Below are positions 12,579-24,177 of a stretch of DNA of 64,000 bases, one piece after another. Each line of letters begins with the position of its first letter. Position 1 is the first letter of the stretch. The stretch comes from Microcebus murinus (Eukaryota; Chordata; Mammalia; Primates; Cheirogaleidae): positions 41,369,400 to 41,433,399 of the forward strand of contig NC_134116.1 of assembly GCF_040939455.1 (NCBI RefSeq), given 5' to 3'. Both the position numbers and the translations under genes were made by a program. A model generated the notes under the pieces. It had not been told where the DNA came from. It was given only the letters and a program-made list of their open reading frames with translations, and made no database searches.

Positions 12579-13717
12579 TTTTTTTTATTTTAGCATATTA
12601 TGGGGGTACAAGTGTTAATGGTATGTATATTGCCCATGCCCCCTCCCACCTCGAGTCAGAGCCTCAAGCGTGACCATCCCCCAAACGTTGCACATCTCAC
12701 TCATTGTGTTTGTATATACCCATTCCCTCCTCCCCCCTCCCACTTGCCCGACACCCGATAAATATTTTTCCTATATGTTCACTGAGGTGTTGATCCATTA
12801 ATACCAATTTGCTGGTGAGTACATGTGGTGCTTGTTTTTCCATTCTTGAGATACTTCACTTCATAGAATGGGTTCCAGCTCTATCCAGGAAAATACAAGA
12901 GGTGCTATATCACCATTGTATCTTAAAGCTGAATACTACTCCATGGTATATATATACACCACATTTTATTAATCCACTCATGAATTGATGAGCACTTGGG
13001 TTGTTTCCACAACTTTGCAATTGTGAATTGTGCTGCTATAAACATTCGAGTGCAGATGTCCCATTTGTAGAGTGTCATTTGATCTTTTGGGTAGATGCCC
13101 AGTACTGGAATTGCTGGATCAAATGGTCAATCTACTTGTATCGCTTTAAGGTATGTCCATATTGCTTTCCACAGAGGTTGAACTAGTTTGCAGTCCCACC
13201 AGCAGTGTAGGAGTGTTCCTATCTCTCCTCATCCATGCCGGCATTTATTGTTTGGGGACATTTGGATAAAGGCCTTTCTCACTGGAGTTAAGTGATATCT
13301 CATTGTGACTTTGAGTTGCATTTTCCTGATGATTAGAGATGTTGAGCATTTTTTCATATGTTTGTTGGCCATTATTCTGTCTTCTTTTGAGAAGTTTCTG
13401 TTCATGTCCTTTGTCCATTTTTGATAGGGTTGTTTGATTTTTTCTTGCTGATTTTCCTGAGTTCTAAATAGATTCTAATTATCAGCCCTTTATCGGATGT
13501 GTAGCTTGCGAAAATTTTCTCCCATTCTGTGGGTTGTCTGTTTGCTTTCTTGACAGTTTCTTTGGCCGTGCAGAAGCTTTTTAATTTGATCAGGTCCCAT
13601 TTATTTATTGTTGTTGCTTCTGTGATTGCCTTTGGGGTCTTCTTCATAAATTCTTTGCCTAGGCCAATGTCTAGAAGAGTATTTCCAACATTTTCTCTAG
13701 AATTCTTTTGGTATTAA
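12579..13717 (-). mobile_element. Lemur-type LINE-1, 5'-truncated, antisense
   Basis: The plus strand starts with a T-rich run (12579 on, the poly-A tail in reverse) followed by agcatattatgggggtacaa, the reverse complement of the strepsirrhine L1 3' end. It continues through a C-rich 3' UTR into ORF2: reading the minus strand over 13402-13647 gives [20 protein letters not shown] and [19 protein letters not shown], typical of the ORF2 C-terminal part. The ORF is truncated at its 5' side near 13717 and interrupted by stops further on. About 1.1 kb of a 6-kb element remains, so it is inactive. Confidence 0.9.
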
Positions 13718-14144
13718 AAATAACATCCTGTTATTTTATGTGTTTCTTTCAAAAATAAACATATCACATTAAAATAGTTGTATGATTCCATATAGGAGAT
13801 ATATTCCCAATATGAAGAATATGTTTTTGCATTAATATAAGTTTAATATTTTAAAAATATAATGATTGATTCAGCGAACTAAATATATTAAACATGTAAA
13901 ACATTAGATACTTTTAATATGCACACATAATCATCTTTATGGATTTTTCTTGACATGTTTTATGTAAATCAAGAGTTTAATCTAGTTTTAAATGAATCCA
14001 CTACTTAGACAACATTTTAATATAATGCATTTGCTTAAAGTGAGCTATGTCTATAGTGATTTTGAAATTCAAGTCATTTTGCATAAATATTGCTTTATAC
14101 ATGTGTATATTTATAGACCACTTTGCCAATGGGGAGAAAAAACC

Positions 14145-14201
14145 AAATGAGACCAAGGGAAATTTTCCAGTTTACATGAACACTAAATGAGACCAAGGGA
14201 A
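14145..14201 (+). repeat. 17-bp direct repeat, 40-bp period
   Basis: AAATGAGACCAAGGGAA occurs at 14145-14161 and 14185-14201. The intervening bases are unrelated to the unit. Probably a local duplication. Confidence 0.85.
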
Positions 14202-14394
14202 GTGTTTTAGTTCCCTGTTTGCTATTTTGATTAGAATACTGTATGCATAATAACTGCTTTGAAAGTTGTTTTGTTTTTGACTTATTAGCAGAATATGATG
14301 CTAGAGATGATAAGATGGTATTTTTGATATAGGAGGAACTAAATGATTAAAAAGCCTATTGCCACCATTATGACACCTGGGCCCTGAAAGGGTA

Positions 14395-14534
14395 CAGTCC
14401 CAAACCCCCGGGGCCACAGACAGATCAGTACCAGCCCATGACCTATTAGAGACCGGGCCACAGTGCCCCAGTCCATGGGAAAATAGTCTTCCATGAAATC
14501 AGTCCCTGGTGTCAAAAAGGTCAGGAACCACTGC
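14395..14534 (+). mobile_element. MER1-type hAT-Charlie nonautonomous transposon, internally deleted
   Basis: The left end reads agtcccaaacccccggggcc, then gacctattagagaccgggcc; the right part reads ccccagtccatgggaaaata, cagtccctggtgtcaaaaag and ends ggaaccactgca. These are the two ends of a MER1-like element brought together by an internal deletion. Terminal inverted repeats are diverged. GC-rich island in an AT-rich intron. Inactive DNA fossil. Confidence 0.75.
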
Positions 14535-15739
14535 ACTAAGGAATCTATTTTTACTCTGATTATCTACTGGTTCACATTAACTTCTATTTAGATACTATGA
14601 ATTGAGTTCAGTCAAAATATCTTTTTATGTTTCTGTCAGTTGTGTCACCTTGCTTAGTCTTAATTTGTAAAAAGACTCATATTTGGAATCCATAAAATCA
14701 GAATCCCTACCCTTTGAAAAGTAGTGTTTAATACTTTGGTATCATAAAAAATTGTCTGTTCTTCTTAGGGCATGGATATTAAACAGTGTTGGTTGATTTG
14801 CAATCAGTATTCAGTCTGCAATGATTCTTCTGTTGGTCTATTGAATATCAAAGTAGTTAGGTTCCACTGTGGAAAGTTGAAAGATTTACCTTGTCTGTTT
14901 TTATTTGTCTACCAGAATATTTAGTTCATTTTTAACTTAATTACTTGATTTGATGTTTCTTGATTCAATAAGTATTTTTTATGGTAAATATGTGCTTAGG
15001 TTTTTAAGCACTTTTAAAGTATAAGATAAAGGAAAAATTAACCAATTGGAAAATAAGATTTGAAAACATCAATAATCACTGAAGATTGTTAAATTACATG
15101 AAGTGATTTTATAGTGCATTTTACTATTCATTAAATACGATAACATTAAACTTTATAAATTGAGTTTTGAAAAATATAATCATTGTTTTAAGACAAATTT
15201 TGTAAATGTATCCCATCAAGTCCCCTACTGTCTGACATAGTGGCATAAACTGTTATAGAGAAGACTAACTAGATATGTCTCCACAACAGTTATATTTAGC
15301 ATTGATCAAAATTTCAATCCAAGTTATTCTCACATTGCCTTTTGAAAATACAAATAGCCCTTCATTCTCCTTCATAATAAAGGAACAGTAACTTGTAATG
15401 CTCATAATTTTATGTACATTGAGCATTACATATAACATCACATAAAATTTAGTTTAATGAAAGCATAAATTTTGGACAAATAGAATGTTTCAAACATATA
15501 CATATATATTTTTCTTGATAGGTAATATCTATAAAATATTAGCTGTTGGAACATCTATCCCATTTAAAACTGGCCAACATACAATATTTTAAAATCAATT
15601 ATTTGTATGAAGCAGACACTATTTTATCTAAGACTATGCCTGTGACACAAGAAAGAAAACAAATTACACAGTTCTTAAGATGATGGAATTCTTTAACTAC
15701 TAGACTATCACAGCTCTGCAGAGAGGTGCTTTATTTTTT

Positions 15740-16080
15740 TTTAAAAAAGAAACATCGAAAGTGATGCACAGCCCAGTCGCTCAATGCACACATTTAACAC
15801 TCACCAGGAGGGAGGTTTGGTGTGCTGAACCCACTAAGTTTTAGATCTCAGAAGGGGCTTTACACCCTGTGGTGTAGGCACACTTCTTTCAGTGGAAAGT
15901 ATGTCATTAAAATACTGCCCTCTTACAGTTATTTCAAACTAGTGTAGTTGGAATTGTTTTTAGTCACTACACAGCATGATAAGCATTTTGGTATTTTCCT
16001 GGAGCAATTTACCATTTGTATACATGTCACAGTGGGAGAAAACCAGTTTCTTCATGACAGATGAGTAATATTGATTTTAA
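15740..16080. promoter_or_regulatory. Candidate conserved non-coding element
   Basis: Repeat-free, less AT-rich block with gtgatgcacagcccagtcgc near 15760 and ctttacaccctgtggtgtag near 15860. No coding potential is visible. Proposed only because of its texture and location in DACH1. Confidence 0.25.
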
Positions 16081-16359
16081 TTCAATATGTCAAAGTGCAT
16101 ATACGTTTTTTACAAAAAAGCAAAAAGAAACTATTATGCTATGATAGTCACATGCTCTATGTACTATATGTTTACAAAACAAAAATAAAACTGAATTGTA
16201 GATGAAAATCTACTACATTAAGCAAAGATAAACTGATCTTAACTTTTGTAAATTCAATACCTAATTATATAGTTAAATGAAATGATTCCCTGTGAAAGCA
16301 TTTCATTGAATAAAATGTATCTTACTGATTAACTTAAAATATTCAAACAGCTTATTTTG

Positions 16360-16870
16360 GCATCACGGAAACGCATTCTCAATGAAAACATTGTGTATTG
16401 TATTATTAACTCACAGCATATGATCTCCATTTCTGCCTCCCTAGATTTCTCCCCTCCTGGGATGGTAGCAATGTGGACTCACACATTTATTATATTAATT
16501 AGAAATCACTATCTAATATAATTATTCTGGCAAGCACATGGTGAGGCCTGAAAATATTATTGACAGAATTTCTCCATTTAACTTTGGTGTTAAAAAGATT
16601 TGCATGTCTAAAACTGCCTTGATTAGATATTGTTTTTGACGACTCTGCTCAGTGTTTTACTATACGCACATTAAGCATGAGGACTTTTAGCACGTCTGAA
16701 GTAACATCTGCTCTGTCTTTTTTTGCTGGGTTCATGGTATAATTAGCTCTATATTTCACCAAATACAATTTTGCTCCCATGGCGGACAAAGCAGCATGAA
16801 GAAAACATAAATAATTGCAGATTAGAGAAACAGAAGGCAAAGTGGGTGTAGATGGCTTTGATAAAAAAGG
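16360..16870. promoter_or_regulatory. Candidate conserved non-coding element
   Basis: Repeat-free block with homeodomain-type TATTAATTAG (near 16492), rare CpGs (acggaaacgc, tttgacgactc, tatacgcac, catggcgg) and mixed composition. The retained CpGs argue for constraint or lack of methylation. Enhancer status is inference. Confidence 0.3.
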
Positions 16871-18186
16871 GTTAAGGAGAATAGAAGGTCAACTCATTAT
16901 TAAGAAAAAAAGGAGGCAGTTAAAATTAGGTATGGTCTTTGTAATTAAAGAAAACACACACAGATTTTTCTTTTAACAATGTTTCCTATTTGGTCAAATA
17001 CTTTAGTGGCTTGCAATGATGTAGTTTGTTTTACATTTATTTAAAAAACACTTTAAGAAATGTGCATGCTGGATACACAAAACAAAATTTACTTACTGGA
17101 GGAAATGTTACAGAGAAAGTTTTGTATTGTTTCTCAGAATGTAAAACAGTTTCTTTGATAATGCCACTTTTTACAGAGTCAAGTTAGCTCAATGTAGCCA
17201 GCTAGTCAGGTATCTGTAGTAGGATATTCTGATTTCCCTGTGCCTCCAATTAACCATTAGTCAATATATTTACATGAGCCAGTCGTATTCACTTCATATT
17301 AAATTCATATTAAATTTGCAACTGTTCACCGTATGAAATACTGTAGCTCAATTATATCTCATAGTTTAACATTATAAAAATTATATAAAACAATATTACA
17401 TAATATACACAAAATATATAAAAAGAGCCAAATGTTGAAATAACATATTTTGACAGTTCATAACGTAATTTATTGTGTGATTAAAAATACACTATTTGAT
17501 CAATGTTACATTAGCTTCATAGACTTGAAATGTAATTTTTTCTCATTTTTTACTTTTAAACTACAAAGTATAAAACAATTTGAAATGATAATAGAGTACT
17601 GACATTATTTCATTTCTATTAGTAAAAGTTCTCAGAAATCTTTAAAACAAATTATTAAATGTTCTGTTTTGTTTAGACAAAGAGATGTATAGTGTTTCTG
17701 TTCTTACAGATATTCTTCCAAGAGCATAAAATAGATGAAAATATGGAAAAATCCATCCCACTTCACTCTATATCTGAAGTATAAAACTCATATTAACTAT
17801 AACAATTATAAGACAAATTTTAAAAAAGCAAGAAAGCAAAAGAGTCATAAATTACCATGTAGTATTGCATTGAAAGACAGTTTAAAATCTAATTATATAA
17901 GGCACCATAAATAATTTTAAAATAACATATTCTTTCCACTATGTGTTTTCCTGGTGAAGAAAGTAGGACAAGATATTTCTGTACAAAAATAATATATTTT
18001 CAGTTAGGTAGCATACTGAAATATATTAATCACTTTGTTAATGCCTGGAGATTTTACCATCTCCCTGTGGACTCCAGAAATTCTTGTCCAGCTCACTGCA
18101 GGCTGAAAGATTGTGAGGGCAGGGACACATGTGAATAAACCATTTCTAGAAGACAAGTGCCACAAAATAACACTGTGTTTTTGACC

Positions 18187-18217
18187 TATATATATATATA
18201 TATATTTTTTTTTTTTT
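18187..18217 (+). repeat. (TA)n followed by T-run
   Basis: About nine TA units run into thirteen T. Simple repeat. Confidence 0.95.
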
Positions 18218-18344
18218 AAATATCTTTGTTGGATAGATGGAGAATACAAAGCAAATCCTACTTTGTTGCATACATGGACATTTAAATAATCTTTTCCCTC
18301 ATATCATGGAATCTGAGTTGAAAGAGACCATATGGTTCAGCTAG

Positions 18345-18512
18345 TTTAGAGTTTTTCAATCCCACTTGCCCATTAGAATCTTCTGGAGAGCTTTAAAAAA
18401 TGCCTGACTTACACCAAATTAACAAAATCATAATCTCTTATGGTAGGGTCTATATATAGGATTTTTTTAAATTGCCAGGTGATTCCAATGAAAAGTCAGT
18501 TTTGAGAATAAC
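18345..18512 (+). mobile_element. MER5A-type hAT-Charlie element, sense
   Basis: Near-complete short element: start tagagtttttcaatcccact, then cattagaatcttctggagag, internal aaaatcataatctcttatgg and end ttgccaggtgattccaatg. This follows MER5A order with diverged ends. No coding capacity. Confidence 0.8.
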
Positions 18513-20929
18513 TAAATTCTAGTCTAACTTTTCATATGAGGCAACTTTACATGTTTTTTGTTAATATAAACTTGAAAGCCATTAGTTATGTCATGTTCAT
18601 TATACTATTCCATCTGCAAATAACTTTGTGTGAAAGTTTTTATGTAAATTATATGCAATAAACATTCAGAATGTTAGAATCCTTTAGGTGTTTGAAGAAA
18701 ACCATGGTGGACCCTTAACTTTTACTGTACTCCTTTCCTGACTATTTTCTGTATAAAGTAATTTCCTGGATCCTTGTTTTATAATTATACACAGTATATA
18801 TATATATACAAAATATATACATTATATGTTATAATTGTAGTTACAAGAATAGGCACAAATGAAAATGATATGGAAAGGCTTTATTAAATTAAATATATCC
18901 ATTTATATCTCAGGATTTGGTATATAAAGTTTGAAAAACTAGAAAAAAATTTTAGTCCAATTACTTACGTGGCCATTATTTCTGAATGAATATAATTTTT
19001 CTTTATGTTTTGCAGTAGTTTGAAGAAAAGACTGAGACTCTGTGAGTTGTCTTGCCTTGGTCAAGCTAAGGCATAGAAGGGTTTGAATCCTCTAATTTTG
19101 ATTTCTAAGTTTACGTTATCTCTACAAAATCAGAGTGTCTTTCCCATTGGTTATGTTGATCAAGCATATCTGAATCTTTTAGTTATGTTTAATGACAAAT
19201 ATGCAAGCAACCATGGTTCTTTCTATGGGTTTCAAATAACTGATTGAGATATGTTTTTTTGGCATAATTCATTAATGTAAGTTACTATGATTTGATGCTA
19301 AACCTGGAAATTATGGTAATAAGGTTTATTTTGTTTTTTGACCCCAAAATTTTGTATCTTTATTATTGAAATGCAATATCACATTATATCTTAGTCCTCT
19401 AAATTTTCTTATTTGTGTGTGTATATAAATGAGTTTGTGTGTATGAAGAAATAATACAAAAAAGTAAGCTTGTGTTATATTCATGCAAATGAAATGTTTA
19501 ACCTTAGCATAATTATATGGAATCAACAAGAATATTATTGGGTAATTCCCATGTTAATAAAGTTACTAGTTTAAAATAATATAAATACTGAAAGTAAAGG
19601 TGTGTCATTCAGGGGAATTTATTTTATTATGTGTATATATAATAATATACAGGTGGGGGGAGGTATATTAATTTACCTTTTCTGCTCTACCTTTCTAATT
19701 CAAGAAGTGTACAAAATAGCTTTGTGTGTCTCTTAAAATGCTGACGATAGTATATTAGTAGATCATATACAAAACTTCTGCCTATTGCTTTTGTTCTGAG
19801 CAGTGGGGAGTGTTATTTTCCCACCCTGAAAGCCCAGGACTTGTTTAACAGTATTTCTGTCATTCAGGTTTTATAATTCATACATCTCTTTAATATCTGA
19901 ATTACATTACATTTTATGAAATTTTACTCCTAATTCATTTGATTTAGCTACATGCTTACCTTTAATTGTGGGTCAGAGGATTTCAGCAATTTTGTCTGAA
20001 GTGGTATTAGATTGTTTTAAATATATGAATAGAGCAATTCAGTCATCCTGTTAAAACTCATTTTTGAATGAATGTTCATATGTCTCTTTATTTATATCAT
20101 CAGCATTCAGCTTAAATTATAATAATTTTGTCAGGTTTTGACTTATTTTATCTTTAGTTTTTAGTAATAAAATTTTGTGGTTTAGGAAAATGATCTGTTT
20201 TGAGCTATATCATAACACAAATAAAAGATTCATCCAAATATAAGGAGAACTCTAAGACACTTTCAAAGGATGAGAGCTAACTTTAATTAGAGGATTAATA
20301 ATGTATAAGAATGATTAGAGGTACATTTTTCCTAAGATTATTTTCATTGTATAAATGTGGAAAATTTAGCAAATTTCTGGAGCTCAAGAGTATCTTTCCC
20401 ACATAATTTTTACTACTGCTGAGGGACATTCTCTCTGACGAGTTGTAAGTAGAACTATTAAAATAGGTTTTCTTTTTGAATATGTGATAAATGATAGTTA
20501 GCTCAATTTGAAAGAGGGCTATAAATATAATTTTTCAAATATAGAGTGGTTTAAATAGGCTTTTGAGGACTGACAACTCAATCATGACCCAATTAAATAC
20601 TATTTTAGGGGAAAATTTATGATGTAAACCATTTGTAAATCAGGGGTTGTTTATGTACATTTTACACAATACAAAAATAGTGCATATAATAAAAAGTAAA
20701 CAGCAATATACTTTAAGTGGCAAAATTTATCAAAATATTTGTATAATATCTTCAGTTTTAGGTTTTTCCAAGTCCCTGGTGAATATGATACAGTGAACCA
20801 AATTTTAGCTAGTACATATTAATAGAAGATGCCTAACTAATTTTATCTCTTCCTTTCCTGCCTTATTTATCTTCCCCTTTGAACAAAACAATTCTAGTCA
20901 TGTTAATAATAGAGCCTACATTTTTTCTG
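18513..20929. other. Intron sequence with simple repeats
   Basis: Contains a TA-rich patch near 18795-18835, a MIR piece at 19005-19125 and a G-run at 19654-19662. Otherwise no feature. Confidence 0.6.
19005..19125 (+). mobile_element. MIR SINE fragment, sense
   Basis: Matches the MIR 3' core: agactgagactctgtgagtt, gtcttgccttggtcaagcta, then agaagggtttgaatcctcta. Diverged. Confidence 0.6.
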
Positions 20930-21090
20930 AACTTTTACTATGTATGAGCCACTGTGTTTTACATGTGTGAAACTATTTAATGCAACAATGTAACAAAGAG
21001 GCTGGAACAGTGATGATCATCTCTTTACCTATGAATAAGCTGAGGCACTGAGAGATCAAATAAATTCCCCGAGATCAAGGATGGGAATCC
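20930..21090 (+). mobile_element. MIR SINE fragment, sense
   Basis: Matches MIR: cttttactatgtatgagcca, cactgtgttttacatgtgtg, then aataagctgaggcactgaga and ttccccgagatcaagg. Confidence 0.7.
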
Positions 21091-21334
21091 TCACTGGATG
21101 CCAAACTCTGGAGAGATAACCCCAAGGTGCACTGAAGAGAGCCTGGTAGTGACCGCGCATTGAGGGGAGATAGAGAAGGGATTTCATTAGAGGCTTTTCT
21201 AACAATGTTTGTCTTTACCGTGAAAAAAAACAGTGTGCATTTAACTCTTAGGCCAAACATTAGATATTATAGAACACTACTATACAAAAACACACATAGT
21301 ATAATTTTATTTAATCACTTATTTGTTTATTTTT

Positions 21335-21535
21335 AATTTCCATTCTTTTAAAATTGACAAGTTAAAATGTATATATTTACTGTGTACAGCATATTTTGAA
21401 GTGTATATGTACTGTGGAAAGCCTAAGTCAAGCTAAATAACATAAGCATTACTTCACATGCTTAACTTTGTGTGTGTGTGTGTGTGTGTGTGGTAGAACA
21501 CTTAAAAAATCTACTCTATTAGAAGCATAGAATCA
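21335..21535 (-). mobile_element. Old LINE-1 3' end fragment, probably antisense
   Basis: The text aaatgtatatatttactgtg, agtcaagctaaataacataa, gcattacttcacatgcttaa and gtagaacacttaaaaaatct follows a known old primate L1 3' UTR. Orientation is my best reading. It includes a TG repeat at 21469-21492. Confidence 0.45.
21469..21492 (+). repeat. (TG)12 microsatellite
   Basis: Twelve TG units inside the L1 3' UTR-like fragment. Confidence 0.95.
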
Positions 21536-22789
21536 TTTTATAATAGGCAATACCGCCTCAAACAAATGTTTTAAGATTCTAGGTCAGAAAGACCCTCAAT
21601 TCATGCTACATAGCAAAAATCATAGCTTATTATACTAGTTCTGCGAAGTAAACCAATGAATAAATTTGAAGTGACTGGTTAATTTGAATGACATTTATCA
21701 CTTAAAATACCAGTTTTCTTTCAGCTTGATTTAGACTTAAATATAATTACATCCTTTAGAATGGAAGATAAATTTTATATTAAAATGCAATGTCTGTTGA
21801 CCACCTAAATCATCTTAGGCTATATGTTGTACTCCCCTTTTGTGGACCACTCCCCTAATACCCCAACTTCTCCTTCAAAGCCCTAGCTATATAGCTGCTT
21901 GCTCACAAAGTTATTTATTTATTTATGCTTCTGTAAATTCAAACTTGCTGTTCCATCTGCCAAGACTGTAATTTCCCCCTCATTAACCTACATTTCCAAC
22001 GTTCCTTCTTCTGGGGAGACCTTCCCCACTTGCATGAGTATACACTTGACCTATAAGTGCTTTGTTCATACCTGTAAAGTAATAAGTCTTAATATAACAT
22101 AACATAATATGACATATATTATATTGACATATACCATATAATATAATATAACATAATTAGATATTTTAACTATTTGAGATGTAGGCTTTATGATGCCATT
22201 TCTTGAGTTTTCATAGAAGAGTAATAGTCTTCCTTATATAATCCATCTCTTTGTTTACATGCTTCCTAAAAGTCACATATATTTCTAGTTCAATTATTAC
22301 AATCATGACACATTAAACTATATGTATGAACACAGTACGTATAAACCAGATATTCCCACTTTGTTTCCCAAATCCTTGAAGTCTATAAATACCATGGTAT
22401 CTTCTTGTTTCTGGCAGACTATGAGCAGAATCATGTCTTCTCTGTATTTCCCAGTATGTAGAACAGTGACGTACATCCAGTGGCAACTCAGTAAGTGAAT
22501 TAAATAAACAAGCTAGTTAATGAATGAGAAACCTGAAAACAAAGAAATATGAAGTAAACTATTTTCAAACTATACTATTTCTGGTGAAAATCTAAAAAAC
22601 AAACTATAAACAGCTCATAATTTGTGATCATCCACTCATCAGCTATTTGATTAATCCAGAATTGAAAAAAATAAACCCTATTTAAACATTAGCGTTATTG
22701 TCTCTGCCTATGGATTCTACTGATCAAAATGGTGATTTGAGTAGTGTAGTTTGGGACATCTCAAATTTAAAATCTCTAAAAAAATTTCT
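21536..22789. other. Intron sequence, weak L2-like traces
   Basis: Around 21830-22080 and 22380-22530 wording such as gtatttcccagtatgtagaa and ggagaccttccccacttgca recalls L2, too weak to call. AT-rich ATATAA repeats at 22085-22160. Confidence 0.4.
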
Positions 22790-22868
22790 TGGACTTCTTA
22801 CTCCAAACCTGCTCATTCTTTACTCTTATCATCTCAGTTATTGGTAACTTCATTTTTCTACTTACTTG
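22790..22868 (+). mobile_element. L2 LINE, upstream segment (split by MLT1)
   Basis: The text cttactccaaacctgctcat and tatcatctcagttattggta matches L2 just upstream of the part that resumes at 23245. An MLT1 LTR separates the two. Confidence 0.6.
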
Positions 22869-23244
22869 CTATTATGGACTGAATGTTTTTGTCCTCCCAG
22901 AATTCATATGTTGAAACCCTGATCCCAATGGGGTGGTATAATATTTAGAGGATGGGGGCTTGGGAGATATTAGGTATGAGGTTGGAGCCCTCATGAATGG
23001 GTTTAGTGTTCTTATAAGAATGCTAGGCTAGAGAGCTAGCTCACCGGCACTCACCTATGTGAAGATACAATGAGAAGTCAGAAGTCTGCAACTCAAAAGA
23101 GGCCTGCACCAGACCCTGACCATGCTGGAGCCATGATGTCAGACTTCCACCCTCTAGAACTGTGAGAAATCAAGACTTGTTCTTTAAGCCCATCAGTAAA
23201 GACTGGTTATTTGATATTTGATAGTAGCCCAAACTGACTAAGAT
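22869..23244 (+). mobile_element. MLT1 solo LTR (ERVL-MaLR), sense
   Basis: Complete-looking LTR of about 376 bp: starts ctattatggactgaatgttt, then cccagaattcatatgttgaa, ttataagaatgctaggctag, ccctctagaactgtgagaaa and ends gcccaaactgactaagat. A 5-bp direct repeat ACTTG flanks it (22864-22868 and 23245-23249), consistent with a retroviral-type target-site duplication. No internal retroviral genes remain; it is an ancient solo LTR. Confidence 0.85.
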
Positions 23245-24030
23245 ACTTGTCCATGCCCTAAACCTTGGCCTCATCTCTGGCTCTTCCCTCTCTTATGCCC
23301 ACATCTAATGTGTCCATAGATCTATCCACTTCTTACTCTTTCATCATCACTTGCCAAAGTTATTGTGAAGGAGTCCTAAGCTAATTCCCTCTTTCCTCCC
23401 TTCTCCTTTACTGTAGCCAGAGTAGTCCATTTATTAATACATATGTCAGGTCAGGTCACTCTTCTGTATATAACTATCCAAAGTCACCCTAACCTACAAT
23501 CCCTTGCATGATTAGGCCCCTGGCTTCTCCACTCTGATTGCCTCTCCTTCCACTCTCACCTAGACTCACCTCCATCCATACTTGCCTCGGTGACATTTCT
23601 TTAATATCTTAGGAATGCACCTGCCTCAGGGCTTTTGCATTGCCCTGCCCTCTTCATGGAAACCTCTTCAATCAGAGATCCATAAACCATAAATCATAAA
23701 ACACGTCCATTAGAAGGACGTGTTCTCTCACATCCTTCTAATGCTACCTTCTGTTGGGGCTGTTATAAACAACCCTATTTTATATTTCAACCTGTCTCCT
23801 CCGTATATAAATTCTCCTTCCCTATCCTCCTTTCATGTTTTATTTTTCTCCATAGCACTTAACACAATCTGATATGCCATGTACGTTACCTCATATATAT
23901 TAATAATTGTTATAATGTCAGCCCAGTGAGGCCTAGGACTTTCTTGTCCACTTTGCTTATCGCTAGTCCCAGTGCTCAGAATGGTGCCCACAACTAATAT
24001 GTGTTGAAATAATGAGTTAAGAGAAATGCG
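23245..24030 (+). mobile_element. L2 LINE, downstream segment, sense
   Basis: Long L2 3' region: ggcctcatctctggctcttc, gcctcagggcttttgcattg, catggaaacctcttcaatca, catagcacttaacacaatct, then cccagtgctcagaatggtgc, ending with the TTGAAATAATGA tail type. Frames are broken. Contains a local quasi-palindrome at 23700-23743. Confidence 0.8.
23700..23743. repeat. Overlapping quasi-palindrome with two competing hairpins
   Basis: Hairpin A: AACACGTCC (23700-23708) with GGACGTGTT (23716-23724). Hairpin B: CATTAGAAGGACGTG (23708-23722) with CACATCCTTCTAATG (23729-23743), one mismatch. They share the middle arm, so only one can form at a time. Likely a template-switch scar within L2. Confidence 0.75.
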
Positions 24031-24177
24031 TTTGGGGTCACAAAAATGTATGGAAAATACAGTATTGCTAAACAGATTTAACTCAGAAAAACTAAGGGTA
24101 GGTCCATTGCTATTTAACAGAAGCATTAATGTCTCCTGAGAGATCCAAGGAGAAAAAAGGTCCTCAAAATTCTTTTG

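Larger units (their letters stand above)
13718..18344. other. Intron sequence, mostly unique
   Basis: Apart from the listed 17-bp direct repeat, MER1 element and two candidate regulatory blocks, AT-rich sequence with no recognised repeat. Confidence 0.6.

Noticed and set aside
13402..13647. 81-aa minus-strand frame as a host gene
   Set aside because: It is ORF2 of a truncated antisense L1.
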